A stretch of DNA of 64,000 nucleotides from positions 124,001-188,000 of the forward strand of contig NZ_JBFRBB010000001.1 of the NCBI RefSeq assembly GCF_040932035.1. Reading direction: 5' to 3'. The position numbers and the translations under genes are program-made. Positions within the stretch are counted from its first letter, which is position 1; every line of letters starts with the position of its first letter. Source of the DNA: Hoeflea_A sp040932035 (GTDB lineage Bacteria; Pseudomonadota; Alphaproteobacteria; Rhizobiales; Rhizobiaceae). The notes beneath the pieces were generated by a model, which saw only the letters and a list, made by a program, of their open reading frames with translations, did not search any database and was not told the DNA's origin. Below, piece after piece: positions 43,587 to 52,155 of the stretch.

Positions 43587-44633
43587 CTACCCTTTGACCG
43601 CGCCGACCATGAGGCCGCGGGCGATGTGTTTTTGCAATAGGATGGTCATCGCGATGATCGGTGCGATCATGATGACGATGAGAACGGACATGTACCACCA
43701 CTGCGGCCCGCGCGTGGCGTTCTGCGCGGCGACGAGCAGCGGCATGGTCTGGGCGTCCGCCGTCGAGATGAACAGCGCCAGCAGATATTCGTTCCAGGCA
43801 AGGATCAGCACCAGGAGGAAGGTTGCGGCAAGGCCAGGACGCGCGAGCGGCAGGACGATGGTGGCGAAGATGCGGATGCGCGATGCGCCGTCGATTTCCG
43901 CGCTTTCTTCAAGGTCGATCGGAATGCCGGCGAAAAAGTCCCGCATCAGCCAGACAACGATCGGCAGATTGACCGCCATATAGGTGGCGATCATGGCGAC
44001 ATGGGTGTCGAGCAGGCCGACCCTCTGGAACATCAGGTAGATCGGCAGCACCGCGACGACAGGCGGCAGGATCCGGTTGGAGATGATCCAGAAGAGGATG
44101 TCGTTGTTGCCGAGCGAGCGCCTGAAATGGCGCCCGAAGGAGGTGGCGAAAAAGAAAAACAGCGCCAGCGCGATTGCCGCCGTGACATGCCAGGGCGTAC
44201 CGAACTGCGTGACCGCATAGACCGTCGCGCCAAGGAGCACGATGAAGCCGGCTATGGTGCCGATCTTGACATTGTACTGGATGCGCACCAGCGCATAGGC
44301 CGCAAGCGAGCCGATGGTAACGGCAAGAACCGTCGAGGTCAGCGCGATGATGACCGAGTTCATGTAGGGCCGCAGCGTGTCGTTACCGAGTTCGACAAAA
44401 ATGTATCGCCAGGCGTGGGCGGAAGGTTCGAAGTCCAGGAACGGCAGGAAATCCGGCCCGTCATTGACCTGGAAGGGCAGCTTGAACGAGGTAATGAAAA
44501 CCCAGTAGAGCGGGAAGAGAACGACAATCGCCCACAGGATCAGGATCGCGTAGGTGAGAATCCTTGATGCCGGTGCCATCTCGGTAAGGCTGGGCGGTTC
44601 AAACAGGCGCTGGAAAAGGCTGCGGTCCTTCAT
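43587..44633 (-). CDS. Sugar ABC transporter permease (inner subunit, enlarged)
   Basis: A 348-residue CUT1 permease of the MalG type. The EAA coupling motif is in LEESAEIDGASRIRIFATIVLPLARPGLAAT near residue 240. Relatives are usually near 280 residues; the surplus is an extra hydrophobic insertion at about residues 120-165 (IGTIAGFIVLLGATVYAV and TAAIALALFFFFATSF). It overlaps the second permease gene by 4 bases. Substrate inferred from the operon: L-fucose or D-arabinose. Confidence 0.92.
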   Translation of the reverse strand: MKDRSLFQRLFEPPSLTEMAPASRILTYAILILWAIVVLFPLYWVFITSFKLPFQVNDGPDFLPFLDFEPSAHAWRYIFVELGNDTLRPYMNSVIIALTSTVLAVTIGSLAAYALVRIQYNVKIGTIAGFIVLLGATVYAVTQFGTPWHVTAAIALALFFFFATSFGRHFRRSLGNNDILFWIISNRILPPVVAVLPIYLMFQRVGLLDTHVAMIATYMAVNLPIVVWLMRDFFAGIPIDLEESAEIDGASRIRIFATIVLPLARPGLAATFLLVLILAWNEYLLALFISTADAQTMPLLVAAQNATRGPQWWYMSVLIVIMIAPIIAMTILLQKHIARGLMVGAVKG

Positions 44634-45781
44634 AATTCGGTCTTTCTGGTCTTCTGGCCGATGAAGTTGAAGAAGGAGACGCAGGACACGGTCGCCACGA
44701 AAAGCAGCGTGTAGCCGACAGCGGCAGAGCCGCCGAGATCCTGCGTGCGCCAGGCGATGAAGGAATGCAGGGTCAGCGATTCCGTCGCGATGCCCGGTCC
44801 GCCATTGGTCAGAACGTTGGGCAGATCGACAATCTTGAAGGCTTCGATCAGCCGGATGAGAACGATTGTTGCGGCAACAGGCGCAATGGACGGCCAGGTG
44901 ATGTCGCGGAAGATCTGCCAGCCGCCGGCGCCGTCGATCTTCGCGGCCTCGAGCTGATCGCGCGGCATGTTTTCAACGGCCGCCAGAAGCACGATGAACA
45001 TGAACGGCACCCATTGCCAGGTATCGCCGATCAGCACCACCAGCCGCGCCGTCCACGGATCGGCGGCCCAGGAAAATTCGCCGAGCCCGAACCACTGCCA
45101 TATATTGGCGAGAGGTCCGCGCTGCATGTCGGCGAGCATGCGGAACATGTAGGCGATGCCGACGGGCGTCACCATCAGCGGAATAAAGAATATTATGCGA
45201 AAGGCGTTGCGGCCGCGAATGGCCTGGCCGCACAGGAGTGCCAGTCCAAGACCGATGCCGAACTGCAGGCTGACGCCGACAAGGACGTAAAACAGTGTCA
45301 CCACCAGCGATCCGGGGTGCCCGCCGAAAACGGTGGCGAGCGTCAGCCACAGCAGCGCCACCATCACCGTTGCGGTGATCAGCCGGCCGATAAGGCCGGG
45401 AATGTTGAAATGCCCACCGGTGAAGAACCGCCAGAACCAGTATGCCACAAGCGCCAGCGCTGCGATGAAGACGGCCCACTCGAAGATGCCGAATGCGTCG
45501 AATGTTCCGAGCAGGTGATATTGCTGCGAACCGAAGAAAAGCTTCTTGAAATTGCGCAGGCCCACATAGCTGAGGCTGAAGCCTCCTGCTGCCAGCTTGA
45601 ACTTGGTCAGCGACAGATAGGCTGAAATCAGCAGCGGAAAAATTGCGAATGCAAGCAGTATGACGACAGCCGGCAGGACGAAAAGCTTGCCCGTTTGCTG
45701 GTCGATCCACTCGGAAAAACCGACCCTTGGTGGGGTGGTTTCGCTGGCCTGGGGCATTGAAGCAGTTGTGGTCTGGGGCAT
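44630..45781 (-). CDS. Sugar ABC transporter permease (MalF-like, enlarged)
   Basis: A 383-residue CUT1 permease. EAA-loop residues occur in LEAAKIDGAGGWQIFRDITWPSIAPV near residue 280. It is longer than the usual ~300 residues because of an insertion at about 90-165 with two or three added hydrophobic stretches (FEWAVFIAALALVAYWFWRF, LITATVMVALLWLTLATVF). The N-terminus is polar. A hairpin separates it from the upstream binding-protein gene. Confidence 0.92.
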   Translation of the reverse strand: MPQTTTASMPQASETTPPRVGFSEWIDQQTGKLFVLPAVVILLAFAIFPLLISAYLSLTKFKLAAGGFSLSYVGLRNFKKLFFGSQQYHLLGTFDAFGIFEWAVFIAALALVAYWFWRFFTGGHFNIPGLIGRLITATVMVALLWLTLATVFGGHPGSLVVTLFYVLVGVSLQFGIGLGLALLCGQAIRGRNAFRIIFFIPLMVTPVGIAYMFRMLADMQRGPLANIWQWFGLGEFSWAADPWTARLVVLIGDTWQWVPFMFIVLLAAVENMPRDQLEAAKIDGAGGWQIFRDITWPSIAPVAATIVLIRLIEAFKIVDLPNVLTNGGPGIATESLTLHSFIAWRTQDLGGSAAVGYTLLFVATVSCVSFFNFIGQKTRKTEL

Positions 45782-45807
45782 CGAAATGACGCTTTCATAG
45801 GCGCGGT

Positions 45808-45842
45808 AAAAACCCCGCGCCGCTCATTTTGGGCGGCGCGGG
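45808..45842 (-). terminator. Intra-operon hairpin with T-run after the binding-protein gene
   Basis: Read on the minus strand: CCCGCGCCGC / GCGGCGCGGG with a nine-base loop, then GTTTTT. Placed between the binding-protein stop and the first permease start, it should partly stop transcription so that the binding protein is made in excess, and protect its mRNA end. Confidence 0.75.
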
Positions 45843-45860
45843 TTGTTCATTCAAGCAAAA

Positions 45861-47348
45861 TCAGAGGCCGAGGGTCGCGCGGTAGACCTTGAGCTGGTCT
45901 TCAACGCCGTTCTCTTCATTGAGCTCGTTCCAGCCCTCCTCGATTGCGGCGATGGCTCCGGCCTTGTCCAATTCACCGGCGAGCAGCCGGGCGATGGCGT
46001 TGTCGAGCACCACTTGCTGATAGGCCTGGTTCTGCGGAATACGCAGATCAAGTGCCATGTTCGGGCTGTTGAGGCTGTCCTGGATAGCGCCGAGATAGTC
46101 GTCGGCGGCGGCCTTGCTCATGCCGGCCTCCTCCCACAGCTGGGTGTCGGCGAACTGCGACAGCCGGTAGGGGTTGAAGCCGGTAATGCCAACGGTCACA
46201 TCCGCATTCGACTGCGCCGGCTGCGACATATGGGAAAAGAACGCGTAGGCCGCATCCTTCACCTTGTCATCGGCTGCTGCGTTGATGCCACCCGACCAGC
46301 CGCCAAAGGCTGCATAGGGTGCCCGGTTCACACCGTTGATCGCATGCGGGCAGGAATTGGCGTCGCAGTCAACAAGCTCGCCGGAGGCCCGGTCAAGCAC
46401 GCGCTTGGAGCCCGGCAGCATGATTGAGCCGACCTTGTCGGCAACCGATGAGCTTTGCGGGTCGATCGCCAGCGTGCCGATATCACCCCAGTCGACGGTG
46501 AGTGCACAGCGGCCCGAGGTGAAGAGGCCGCGCGTGTCGCCCACATCGAGGTTGATCTCGTCCGGCGGGCCATAGGCGGTGGTGCCGGTATAGACGTCGA
46601 GCGCAGCTCCGAATGCCGGATTGTTGACCAGCGGTGCCATGGTTTCGGTGTCGAAAAACGCGCCCTGCGATGTGCCCTGCGATTGCAGGAAGGACGCGGC
46701 GATGGAGTAGATCGCCCAATAGGCCTGGGCACCGCGTTTCTTGGAGATACAAGAGCCGTAATCCGGCGATCCGTCCCCGTTCAGGTCCTTGCCATGCAGG
46801 GCCTTGGCAGCAGCGATATAGTCGTCCCATGTTTCAGGGGCGGCAATACCGTTCTCCTTGAAGATGTCGGAGCGGTAATAGGCCATCTGAAAATCGCCGT
46901 CGAGCGTCAGCATATAGGTGTCGCCGTCATATTTCTGCGAGAACTCGCGGAAAAACGGTGCGATGTCGTCGACCTTGAGGTCGCCGTCGGCGGCGACACG
47001 CTCGCTGAGATTCTCAAGGAATCCCGGGCCGACATAGTCAACAGCCCATTGCGGTGCGAAGACGGCGGCATCGACCGAATTCGTGCCGGTCGCCCAGTCT
47101 GTCAGAAGCTTGGAATAAAGGTCCGAGAAGGGAACCGTGATGATGTTCACCTTGGCGCCGGTGGCCTTTTCGAAGTCCGGTGCGCGCCGCTGCAGCGGTT
47201 CTGCTATTTGTGGACCGGTAAAGGTCATGACGTTGACTGTCACACCGTCGAATTCTCCGGCGCTTGCAACGGATGCGGAGATCGCAAGCGCTGCGGCACC
47301 TGCCAGCAGCATAGAGCCATGCTTTCTTCCAGTTGTTGATGTTGCCAT
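45861..47348 (-). CDS. Sugar ABC transporter substrate-binding protein
   Basis: A 495-residue periplasmic binding protein of the MalE-like family. The signal peptide MATSTTGRKHGSMLLAGAAALAISASVASA is followed by GEFDGVTVNVMTFTGPQIAEPLQRRAPDFEKATG, the usual start of the fold. The ATG at 47348 has GGAGG five bases upstream, better than one at 47369. It is longer than typical (~430), with a stretch of Cys-containing loops (CDANSCPHAI). First transporter gene of the operon, behind the GntR regulator gene. Confidence 0.92.
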   Translation of the reverse strand: MATSTTGRKHGSMLLAGAAALAISASVASAGEFDGVTVNVMTFTGPQIAEPLQRRAPDFEKATGAKVNIITVPFSDLYSKLLTDWATGTNSVDAAVFAPQWAVDYVGPGFLENLSERVAADGDLKVDDIAPFFREFSQKYDGDTYMLTLDGDFQMAYYRSDIFKENGIAAPETWDDYIAAAKALHGKDLNGDGSPDYGSCISKKRGAQAYWAIYSIAASFLQSQGTSQGAFFDTETMAPLVNNPAFGAALDVYTGTTAYGPPDEINLDVGDTRGLFTSGRCALTVDWGDIGTLAIDPQSSSVADKVGSIMLPGSKRVLDRASGELVDCDANSCPHAINGVNRAPYAAFGGWSGGINAAADDKVKDAAYAFFSHMSQPAQSNADVTVGITGFNPYRLSQFADTQLWEEAGMSKAAADDYLGAIQDSLNSPNMALDLRIPQNQAYQQVVLDNAIARLLAGELDKAGAIAAIEEGWNELNEENGVEDQLKVYRATLGL

Positions 47349-47371
47349 TTCATCCTCCCTGATTGGCATAT

Positions 47372-48085
47372 TTATGCAGAGTTGAAGAGTTCGGGGCGCT
47401 CCTGCTCCAACGGCTCCAGCCGCTTGATGAGTTGCCCGAGGTGTTTTTTGGTGGCTTCGCGCGCGGCTATTGGGTCGCCTTTGCGGATCGCTTCGATGAT
47501 GTCTGCGTGTTCTTCAAGAGTCTCGTGTACGCGCCCGGGTGAGGGCAGAATCAGTTGGCGGGCACGATTGACCTGCAGCCATGCGCTTTCTGCAAACCCT
47601 GCCAGGCGTTTGAAGCCGGTAAAAGACATGATCAGCGCATGCATTTCCTCGTCCGCCTGGTAAAAGCCGGGAATGTCGCCGTCCTGCAACAGAAGCTCCT
47701 GAAGCCGCAGATTGCGATTAAGCTGCGTGAGCTGTTTTTCCGTGCGTTCCCGGGCAACTTTTTCAACAGCCGCAAGTTCAAGCGCTGCGCGCAGGAAAGC
47801 GCCCTCACGAATTTCATCCATCGAAAAGCGCGAAACATAGGTTCCCGATTGCGGAACGATTTCAACAAGCCCTTCTGCCGCCAGCTTTGCGAAGGCTTCG
47901 GAAACGGGGGAGCGCGACACGCCGAGCTGTTCGGCGATTTCGTTCTTGCGAAGAATGTCCCCGGGCGCGAATTCCAGCGACATGATGGAATCTTTGAGGA
48001 ACTGATAGACACGGGTTGCAAGCGATCCGGATATCCCTTCAAGGCTTCTCATCTTGTTTTGATCGGTGGTTTCGCTTGGAGTCAT
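47372..48085 (-). CDS. GntR-family (FCD) transcriptional regulator
   Basis: A 237-residue regulator. The N-terminal winged helix contains GDILRKNEIAEQLGVSRSPVSEAFAKLAAEGLVEIVPQSGTYVSRFS. The C-terminal FCD ligand domain has the usual Asp/His metal-site pattern (FYQADEEMHALIM, EEHADIIEAI, KKHLGQL). It is first in the sugar operon and divergent from the UxaA-like gene. The palindrome CTAACATGTTAG lies between its start and that gene, probably its operator, so it likely represses both directions until a sugar acid is bound. Confidence 0.92.
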   Translation of the reverse strand: MTPSETTDQNKMRSLEGISGSLATRVYQFLKDSIMSLEFAPGDILRKNEIAEQLGVSRSPVSEAFAKLAAEGLVEIVPQSGTYVSRFSMDEIREGAFLRAALELAAVEKVARERTEKQLTQLNRNLRLQELLLQDGDIPGFYQADEEMHALIMSFTGFKRLAGFAESAWLQVNRARQLILPSPGRVHETLEEHADIIEAIRKGDPIAAREATKKHLGQLIKRLEPLEQERPELFNSA

Positions 48086-48107
48086 CTTTACTTCGCTTTC
48101 TAGAATG

Positions 48108-48125
48108 CTAACATGTTAGTTGACA
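48108..48125. promoter_or_regulatory. Probable GntR operator and overlapping -35 box
   Basis: CTAACATGTTAG (48108-48119) is a perfect 12-base palindrome immediately followed by TTGACA (48120-48125), a consensus -35 pointing to the UxaA-like gene. Position between divergent genes and next to the regulator start fits an autoregulatory operator. Confidence 0.6.
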
Positions 48126-48200
48126 AATCGGTGGCGTCAAGCCCAAAGATACGGCAGAGCCAAATGCGTAAAAGAACGACCGTCCGGAGCCAGCGTTAGA

Positions 48201-49727
48201 ATGAACCGTCCAATGCATGAAACAGTCCGCCTGAATGATGCCGACAATGTGGTGATCGCTCTGCGTGATCTGAAGAGTGGCGGCACGCCTGCGAATGTGC
48301 CTGCACCGTTGATGTCCGATGTTGCGCGCGGACACAAGATAGCTGTGGCGCCCATCGCGGCCGGACAGAATGTCGTGCGTTATGGCCAGATCATCGGCCA
48401 GGCCAAAAGCGATATCGAGCCGGGCGAGCATGTGCATGTCCACAATCTCGGCATGAGCGAGCATAAACAGGACTATGCTTTCGCTTCAATAAATCCGGAA
48501 CTGCCGCCGGCAACCGAGGAACGCACGTTCCTTGGATATCATCGTGAAGACGGCCGTGTTGGTACGCGCAATTATCTCGGCATCGTCACCACGGTAAACT
48601 GTTCGGGATCCGTGGCGCGCTTCGTAGCCGAGGCAGCGGACCGGACAGGACTTCTGGATGGACTTGAAAATGTCGACGGTATTGTTCCGATCGTGCACGG
48701 AACCGGTTGCGGCATGTCCGGCCGGGATGAGGGCTACGACACGCTTTTCCGCACCCTGTCCGGCTACGCTCAGCACCCGAATTTTGCCGGAGTCCTTCTT
48801 ATCGGGCTCGGATGCGAAGTCATGCAGATCCCCGATCTCGTCGGCAACCGCAAGATCCGCAGCGACGGCAATTTCCGCTACATGACCATCCAGCAGACCG
48901 GCGGCACCCGGCGCACAATCGAGGCTGGTCTCAAAGAACTGCGCGAAATGGCGGCAATTGCCAACCGTGTGACCCGCACGCCTGCGCCTGTGTCGGAACT
49001 GACGGTTGGCATGCAGTGCGGCGGATCGGACGGCTATTCCGGCATCACCGCGAACCCGGCGCTGGGATACGCTTCGGATCTCCTCGTGCGCCATGGCGGC
49101 ACGACCATTCTTTCCGAAACATCCGAAGTCTACGGCGCCGAGCACCTTTTGACCCGGCGGGCGGTAACACCGGACGTTGCACAAAAACTGATCGACCGCA
49201 TCCGCTGGTGGGAGGAGTATACCGCCGGCCATGGCGGCGAGATGAACAACAACCCGTCACCCGGCAACAAGCGCGGCGGGTTGACGACGATCCTCGAAAA
49301 ATCGCTTGGCGCGGTGGCAAAGGGCGGCACCGCGCCGCTGACCGAATTCTACAAATTCGCCGAACCGGTGGACAAGAAGGGCTTCGTCTTCATGGACAGC
49401 CCCGGATACGATCCATGCTCGGTGACGGGGCAGATCGCCTCCGGCTCCAATCTTATTGTCTTTACCACCGGGCGCGGTTCGGTGTCCGGCTACAAGCCGA
49501 CGCCATGCATCAAGCTTGCAACCAACAGCGAGATGTACGAGCGCATGTCCGAAGACATGGATATCAATTGCGGCGACATCGTCTCAGAGGGTGTCAGCAT
49601 CGAAGAAAAAGGGAGCGAGATTTTCGAGACCTTTATCCGTGTTGCCTCTGGCGAGCAGACAAAGAGCGAGGAGCTCGGCTTCGGCGGAGCCGAATTCGTG
49701 CCGTGGCATATCGGTGCGGTCATGTAA
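48201..49727 (+). CDS. UxaA-family sugar-acid dehydratase
   Basis: A 508-residue enzyme of the altronate/galactarate dehydratase family. A small N-terminal SAF domain (residues ~8-90, VIALRDLKSGG...HVHVHNLGM) is followed by the large iron-dependent domain with REDGRVGTRNYLGIV, HGTGCGM, GLGCEV, GMQCGGSDGYSGI and GGEMNNNPSPGNKRGGLTT. It is transcribed divergently from the aldose-oxidation operon, which otherwise lacks an acid dehydratase. I therefore infer that it dehydrates the acid made there (L-fuconate or D-arabonate) rather than altronate. The start at 48201 follows GGAG by eleven bases; 48213 is also possible. Confidence 0.85.
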   Translation: MNRPMHETVRLNDADNVVIALRDLKSGGTPANVPAPLMSDVARGHKIAVAPIAAGQNVVRYGQIIGQAKSDIEPGEHVHVHNLGMSEHKQDYAFASINPELPPATEERTFLGYHREDGRVGTRNYLGIVTTVNCSGSVARFVAEAADRTGLLDGLENVDGIVPIVHGTGCGMSGRDEGYDTLFRTLSGYAQHPNFAGVLLIGLGCEVMQIPDLVGNRKIRSDGNFRYMTIQQTGGTRRTIEAGLKELREMAAIANRVTRTPAPVSELTVGMQCGGSDGYSGITANPALGYASDLLVRHGGTTILSETSEVYGAEHLLTRRAVTPDVAQKLIDRIRWWEEYTAGHGGEMNNNPSPGNKRGGLTTILEKSLGAVAKGGTAPLTEFYKFAEPVDKKGFVFMDSPGYDPCSVTGQIASGSNLIVFTTGRGSVSGYKPTPCIKLATNSEMYERMSEDMDINCGDIVSEGVSIEEKGSEIFETFIRVASGEQTKSEELGFGGAEFVPWHIGAVM

Positions 49728-49755
49728 GCCATGCCGGTCATGATATTGTTCGCCC

Positions 49756-50091
49756 ATGGCTGAACCCTATCTGACGCAGCTCAAATGCATAATTGACCGA
49801 TTGAAAACCACGCACGAAAGCGTGGAGGATGTTTCCTGCCGCCATTTTTTCAGCGGTGCGGCCGCCTATGCGGGCGGGCATATCTTCATGTCGTTGTCGC
49901 CGGCCGGTCTTGCATTGAAGTTGCCGGTCCAGGACCGCACAGCTCTCTTTTCCGAGGGCGGCGCACCGCTGCGTTATTTTCCCTCGGCGCCGGTCAAGAA
50001 AGGTTATGTGGTTTTGCCGCCGGCCCTGGTCGCCGATGATGCGGCTCTGAACGACTGGCTCCTGAGAAGCCTGAAGCACGTGCGGAATTAG
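49756..50091 (+). CDS. TfoX/Sxy N-terminal-domain-like protein
   Basis: A 111-residue protein whose pattern (VSCRHFFSGAAAYAGGHIFMSLSPAGLALKLP, then RYFPSAPVKKGYVVLPPALVADDAALNDWLLRSLKHV) fits the TfoX N-terminal domain, known from competence regulators but common in soil bacteria with unknown role. It starts 29 bases after the UxaA-like gene; the ribosome site is weak. I infer no competence role. Confidence 0.7.
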   Translation: MAEPYLTQLKCIIDRLKTTHESVEDVSCRHFFSGAAAYAGGHIFMSLSPAGLALKLPVQDRTALFSEGGAPLRYFPSAPVKKGYVVLPPALVADDAALNDWLLRSLKHVRN

Positions 50092-50183
50092 CTGAAACCC
50101 GCGGGGGTATTACCGGATTGCCACGCAATAAGGCGGCTTGCCTGGATTGGCTGCCCTAATTTCTGGAAACATCTTGACTATAT

Positions 50184-50198
50184 AAACATCATATGTTT
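50184..50198. promoter_or_regulatory. Probable GntR operator upstream of 50210
   Basis: AAACAT-CAT-ATGTTT is an inverted repeat placed between a TTGACT -35-like box (50174-50179) and the regulator start only 12 bases further on. The location suggests autorepression. Its AACAT/ATGTT half-sites resemble those of the palindrome at 48108. Confidence 0.55.
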
Positions 50199-50209
50199 GA
50201 TTAGATGTC

Positions 50210-50947
50210 ATGAGTGAGCTGATTTATTACGATTTGAAACAGGTGGCGGGCCTTGCACCCAGCCTTTCAACGCAGGTGGCGCGCGAAATCGGGCGCCGCA
50301 TCGTCTCGCAAACCTATGAACCGGGTGATCTGGTCGAGGATGAGGGAACACTGGCCGACCGATATCAGGTTAGTCGCTCGGTTATCCGCGATGCCGTCAA
50401 GATCCTCGTCGGCAAGGGGCTGCTTGAAGTGCGGCGTGGTATCGGCACCCGTGTACGGTCCCGTTCAAGTTGGGGGCTGCTGGATGATGACGTGCTCGCC
50501 TGGTATCAGTCTGCACCGCCCAATGGCGATTTTTTCCGGCAGCTCATGGATATCCGGCAGGTTTTCGAACCGAAGGCCGCCCGTTGGGCGGCCGAGCGGG
50601 CAACCGACGAGGAAGTGGCGCAGATAGAGATGGCGATCGAGCGCATGGAAGCGGAAAAGGGGTCGGCGGAAGATTTTGTCATAGCCGATGCATTGTTCCA
50701 CCGTTCCATCCTGCGGGCCGCTCAGAACGAGTTTCTGGTCGCCATGGAAGGCGTCATCTTTTCAGCGCTCCTGAGCAGCATCAGGCTGACCAATAAGGAT
50801 CCCCGCGAGAACGAGGATTCAATTCCGTTTCACCGCGAGGTTTATGAAGCGATCGCCGCCCGCGACGGCGCGCGCGCGGAACAGGTTATGGAGAGGCTGC
50901 TGGCCGATGCCAGCCGCCGTCTGGGAGGGCGACTCGATAACGCATAA
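50210..50947 (+). CDS. GntR-family (FCD) transcriptional regulator
   Basis: A 245-residue regulator with the winged helix RRIVSQTYEPGDLVEDEGTLADRYQVSRSVIRDAVKILVGKGLLEVRRGIGTRV as landmark stretch. It carries the FCD effector domain (MDIRQVFEPKAARWAAERATDEEV, ADALFHRSILRAAQNEFL, HREVYEAIAARDGARAEQVM). The pattern is near that of DgoR-type regulators of galactonate use. No clear Shine-Dalgarno is seen before its ATG and the operator lies almost against the start, so the message may be leaderless or nearly so. It heads the second sugar operon. Confidence 0.9.
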   Translation: MSELIYYDLKQVAGLAPSLSTQVAREIGRRIVSQTYEPGDLVEDEGTLADRYQVSRSVIRDAVKILVGKGLLEVRRGIGTRVRSRSSWGLLDDDVLAWYQSAPPNGDFFRQLMDIRQVFEPKAARWAAERATDEEVAQIEMAIERMEAEKGSAEDFVIADALFHRSILRAAQNEFLVAMEGVIFSALLSSIRLTNKDPRENEDSIPFHREVYEAIAARDGARAEQVMERLLADASRRLGGRLDNA

Positions 50948-51069
50948 CAGGAAACTCGGACCTTAGTCCGACTGCAATCGGCGCATCAATTCAGAAACAC
51001 ATCACGCACCCGGTGTCCGGGGCGAGCGATGCGCTGTGCCCAAATTGTGAGCAACCATGGGAGGTATAA

Positions 51070-52146
51070 ATGCTCAAATCACTTCGTAAAACCGCAATCA
51101 GCTACAGCGTGGGCCTCACGGCACTGGCCGTTGCCATGTCCGGTTCCGGCGCCGCGCTTGCCGGCGAATTCGTCGCCATGCTTTTGCCGGAAAATGTCAA
51201 TCCTCGTTGGGAAAGCCAGGATGCCCGTTTCTTCGTGGAAGCAATGAAGGAAGTGGCGCCGGATGTTGAAGTCGAAGTCTTCAATGCCAACAACGACACA
51301 GCCACCCAGCAGCGACAGGCAGAGCAGGCTTTGACGCGCGGTGCCAAAGTACTCGTTGTCGTGCCGATCGATGGCGAAAGCTCTGCTATTATCGCCGACA
51401 GCGCCGCGGAAGCGGGCGTTCCGACGATTGCCTATGATCGGATGATTCACTCCAAAAACACCAGTTTCTGGGTACAGGCGGACTTGGGTGCCATGGGAGG
51501 CTCGCAGGCGCAGCACGTTGTCGAAAACACGAAGAAGGGTGACACGCTGGTGCTGCTGAAGGGATCGCCCACAGATCCCAATGCGGCCGTTATTCACAAC
51601 GGGCAGCTCGAAATTCTTCAGCCCCTGTTTGATTCCGGTGAACGGGTACTCGGATATGAAAACTGGACGCAAGGCTGGGATCCGGCCATCGCCCGCCGCT
51701 CCATGGATCAGGCGCTGACCAAGTTGAACAACAATGTTCAAGGCGTCGTCTCTTCCAATGATGGCAATGCGGGGGCGGCGATTGCCTCGCTGGCCGAGCA
51801 GGGCATGGCAGGTAAGGTTCCGGTATCGGGCCTCGACGCTACTGTTCAGGCGCTTCAGCTGATTTTGCTCGGAGAGCAGACCCAGACGGGATGGCGTCCG
51901 TTCAAGGACATGGCCGGCGTGACGGCAAATGTCGCGGCGCGACTTGTCAAGGGCGAGGGCGTTGATGACCTTACCGCCGGCACGGTGAAGAACGGTGTCG
52001 AAGCCGATGTACCCTTTGTTCCGGTGGGGCACTATTCCGCCGTTGGCGAGGAAGGCGTAGCTTATGTGATCGAAAACGATACATCGATCTCTAAGGGAGA
52101 CGTCTGTCAGGGCGCTGCCGCAGAAACGTCTTTCTGCAAGAACTAG
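51070..52146 (+). CDS. CUT2-type sugar ABC transporter substrate-binding protein
   Basis: A 358-residue periplasmic protein of the ribose/xylose-binding (PBP1) family. The signal peptide is to about residue 33 (GAALAG), then EFVAMLLPENVNPRWESQDARFFVEAMKEVAPDVEV, VLVVVPIDGESSAIIADSAAEAGVPTIAYDRMI and SSNDGNAGAAIASLAEQGM. These are typical of XylF-like proteins. GGGAGG lies eight bases before the ATG. The bound sugar is unknown; downstream enzymes suggest a galactose- or pentose-type aldose. Confidence 0.92.
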   Translation: MLKSLRKTAISYSVGLTALAVAMSGSGAALAGEFVAMLLPENVNPRWESQDARFFVEAMKEVAPDVEVEVFNANNDTATQQRQAEQALTRGAKVLVVVPIDGESSAIIADSAAEAGVPTIAYDRMIHSKNTSFWVQADLGAMGGSQAQHVVENTKKGDTLVLLKGSPTDPNAAVIHNGQLEILQPLFDSGERVLGYENWTQGWDPAIARRSMDQALTKLNNNVQGVVSSNDGNAGAAIASLAEQGMAGKVPVSGLDATVQALQLILLGEQTQTGWRPFKDMAGVTANVAARLVKGEGVDDLTAGTVKNGVEADVPFVPVGHYSAVGEEGVAYVIENDTSISKGDVCQGAAAETSFCKN

Positions 52147-52155
52147 GTGACGGAT

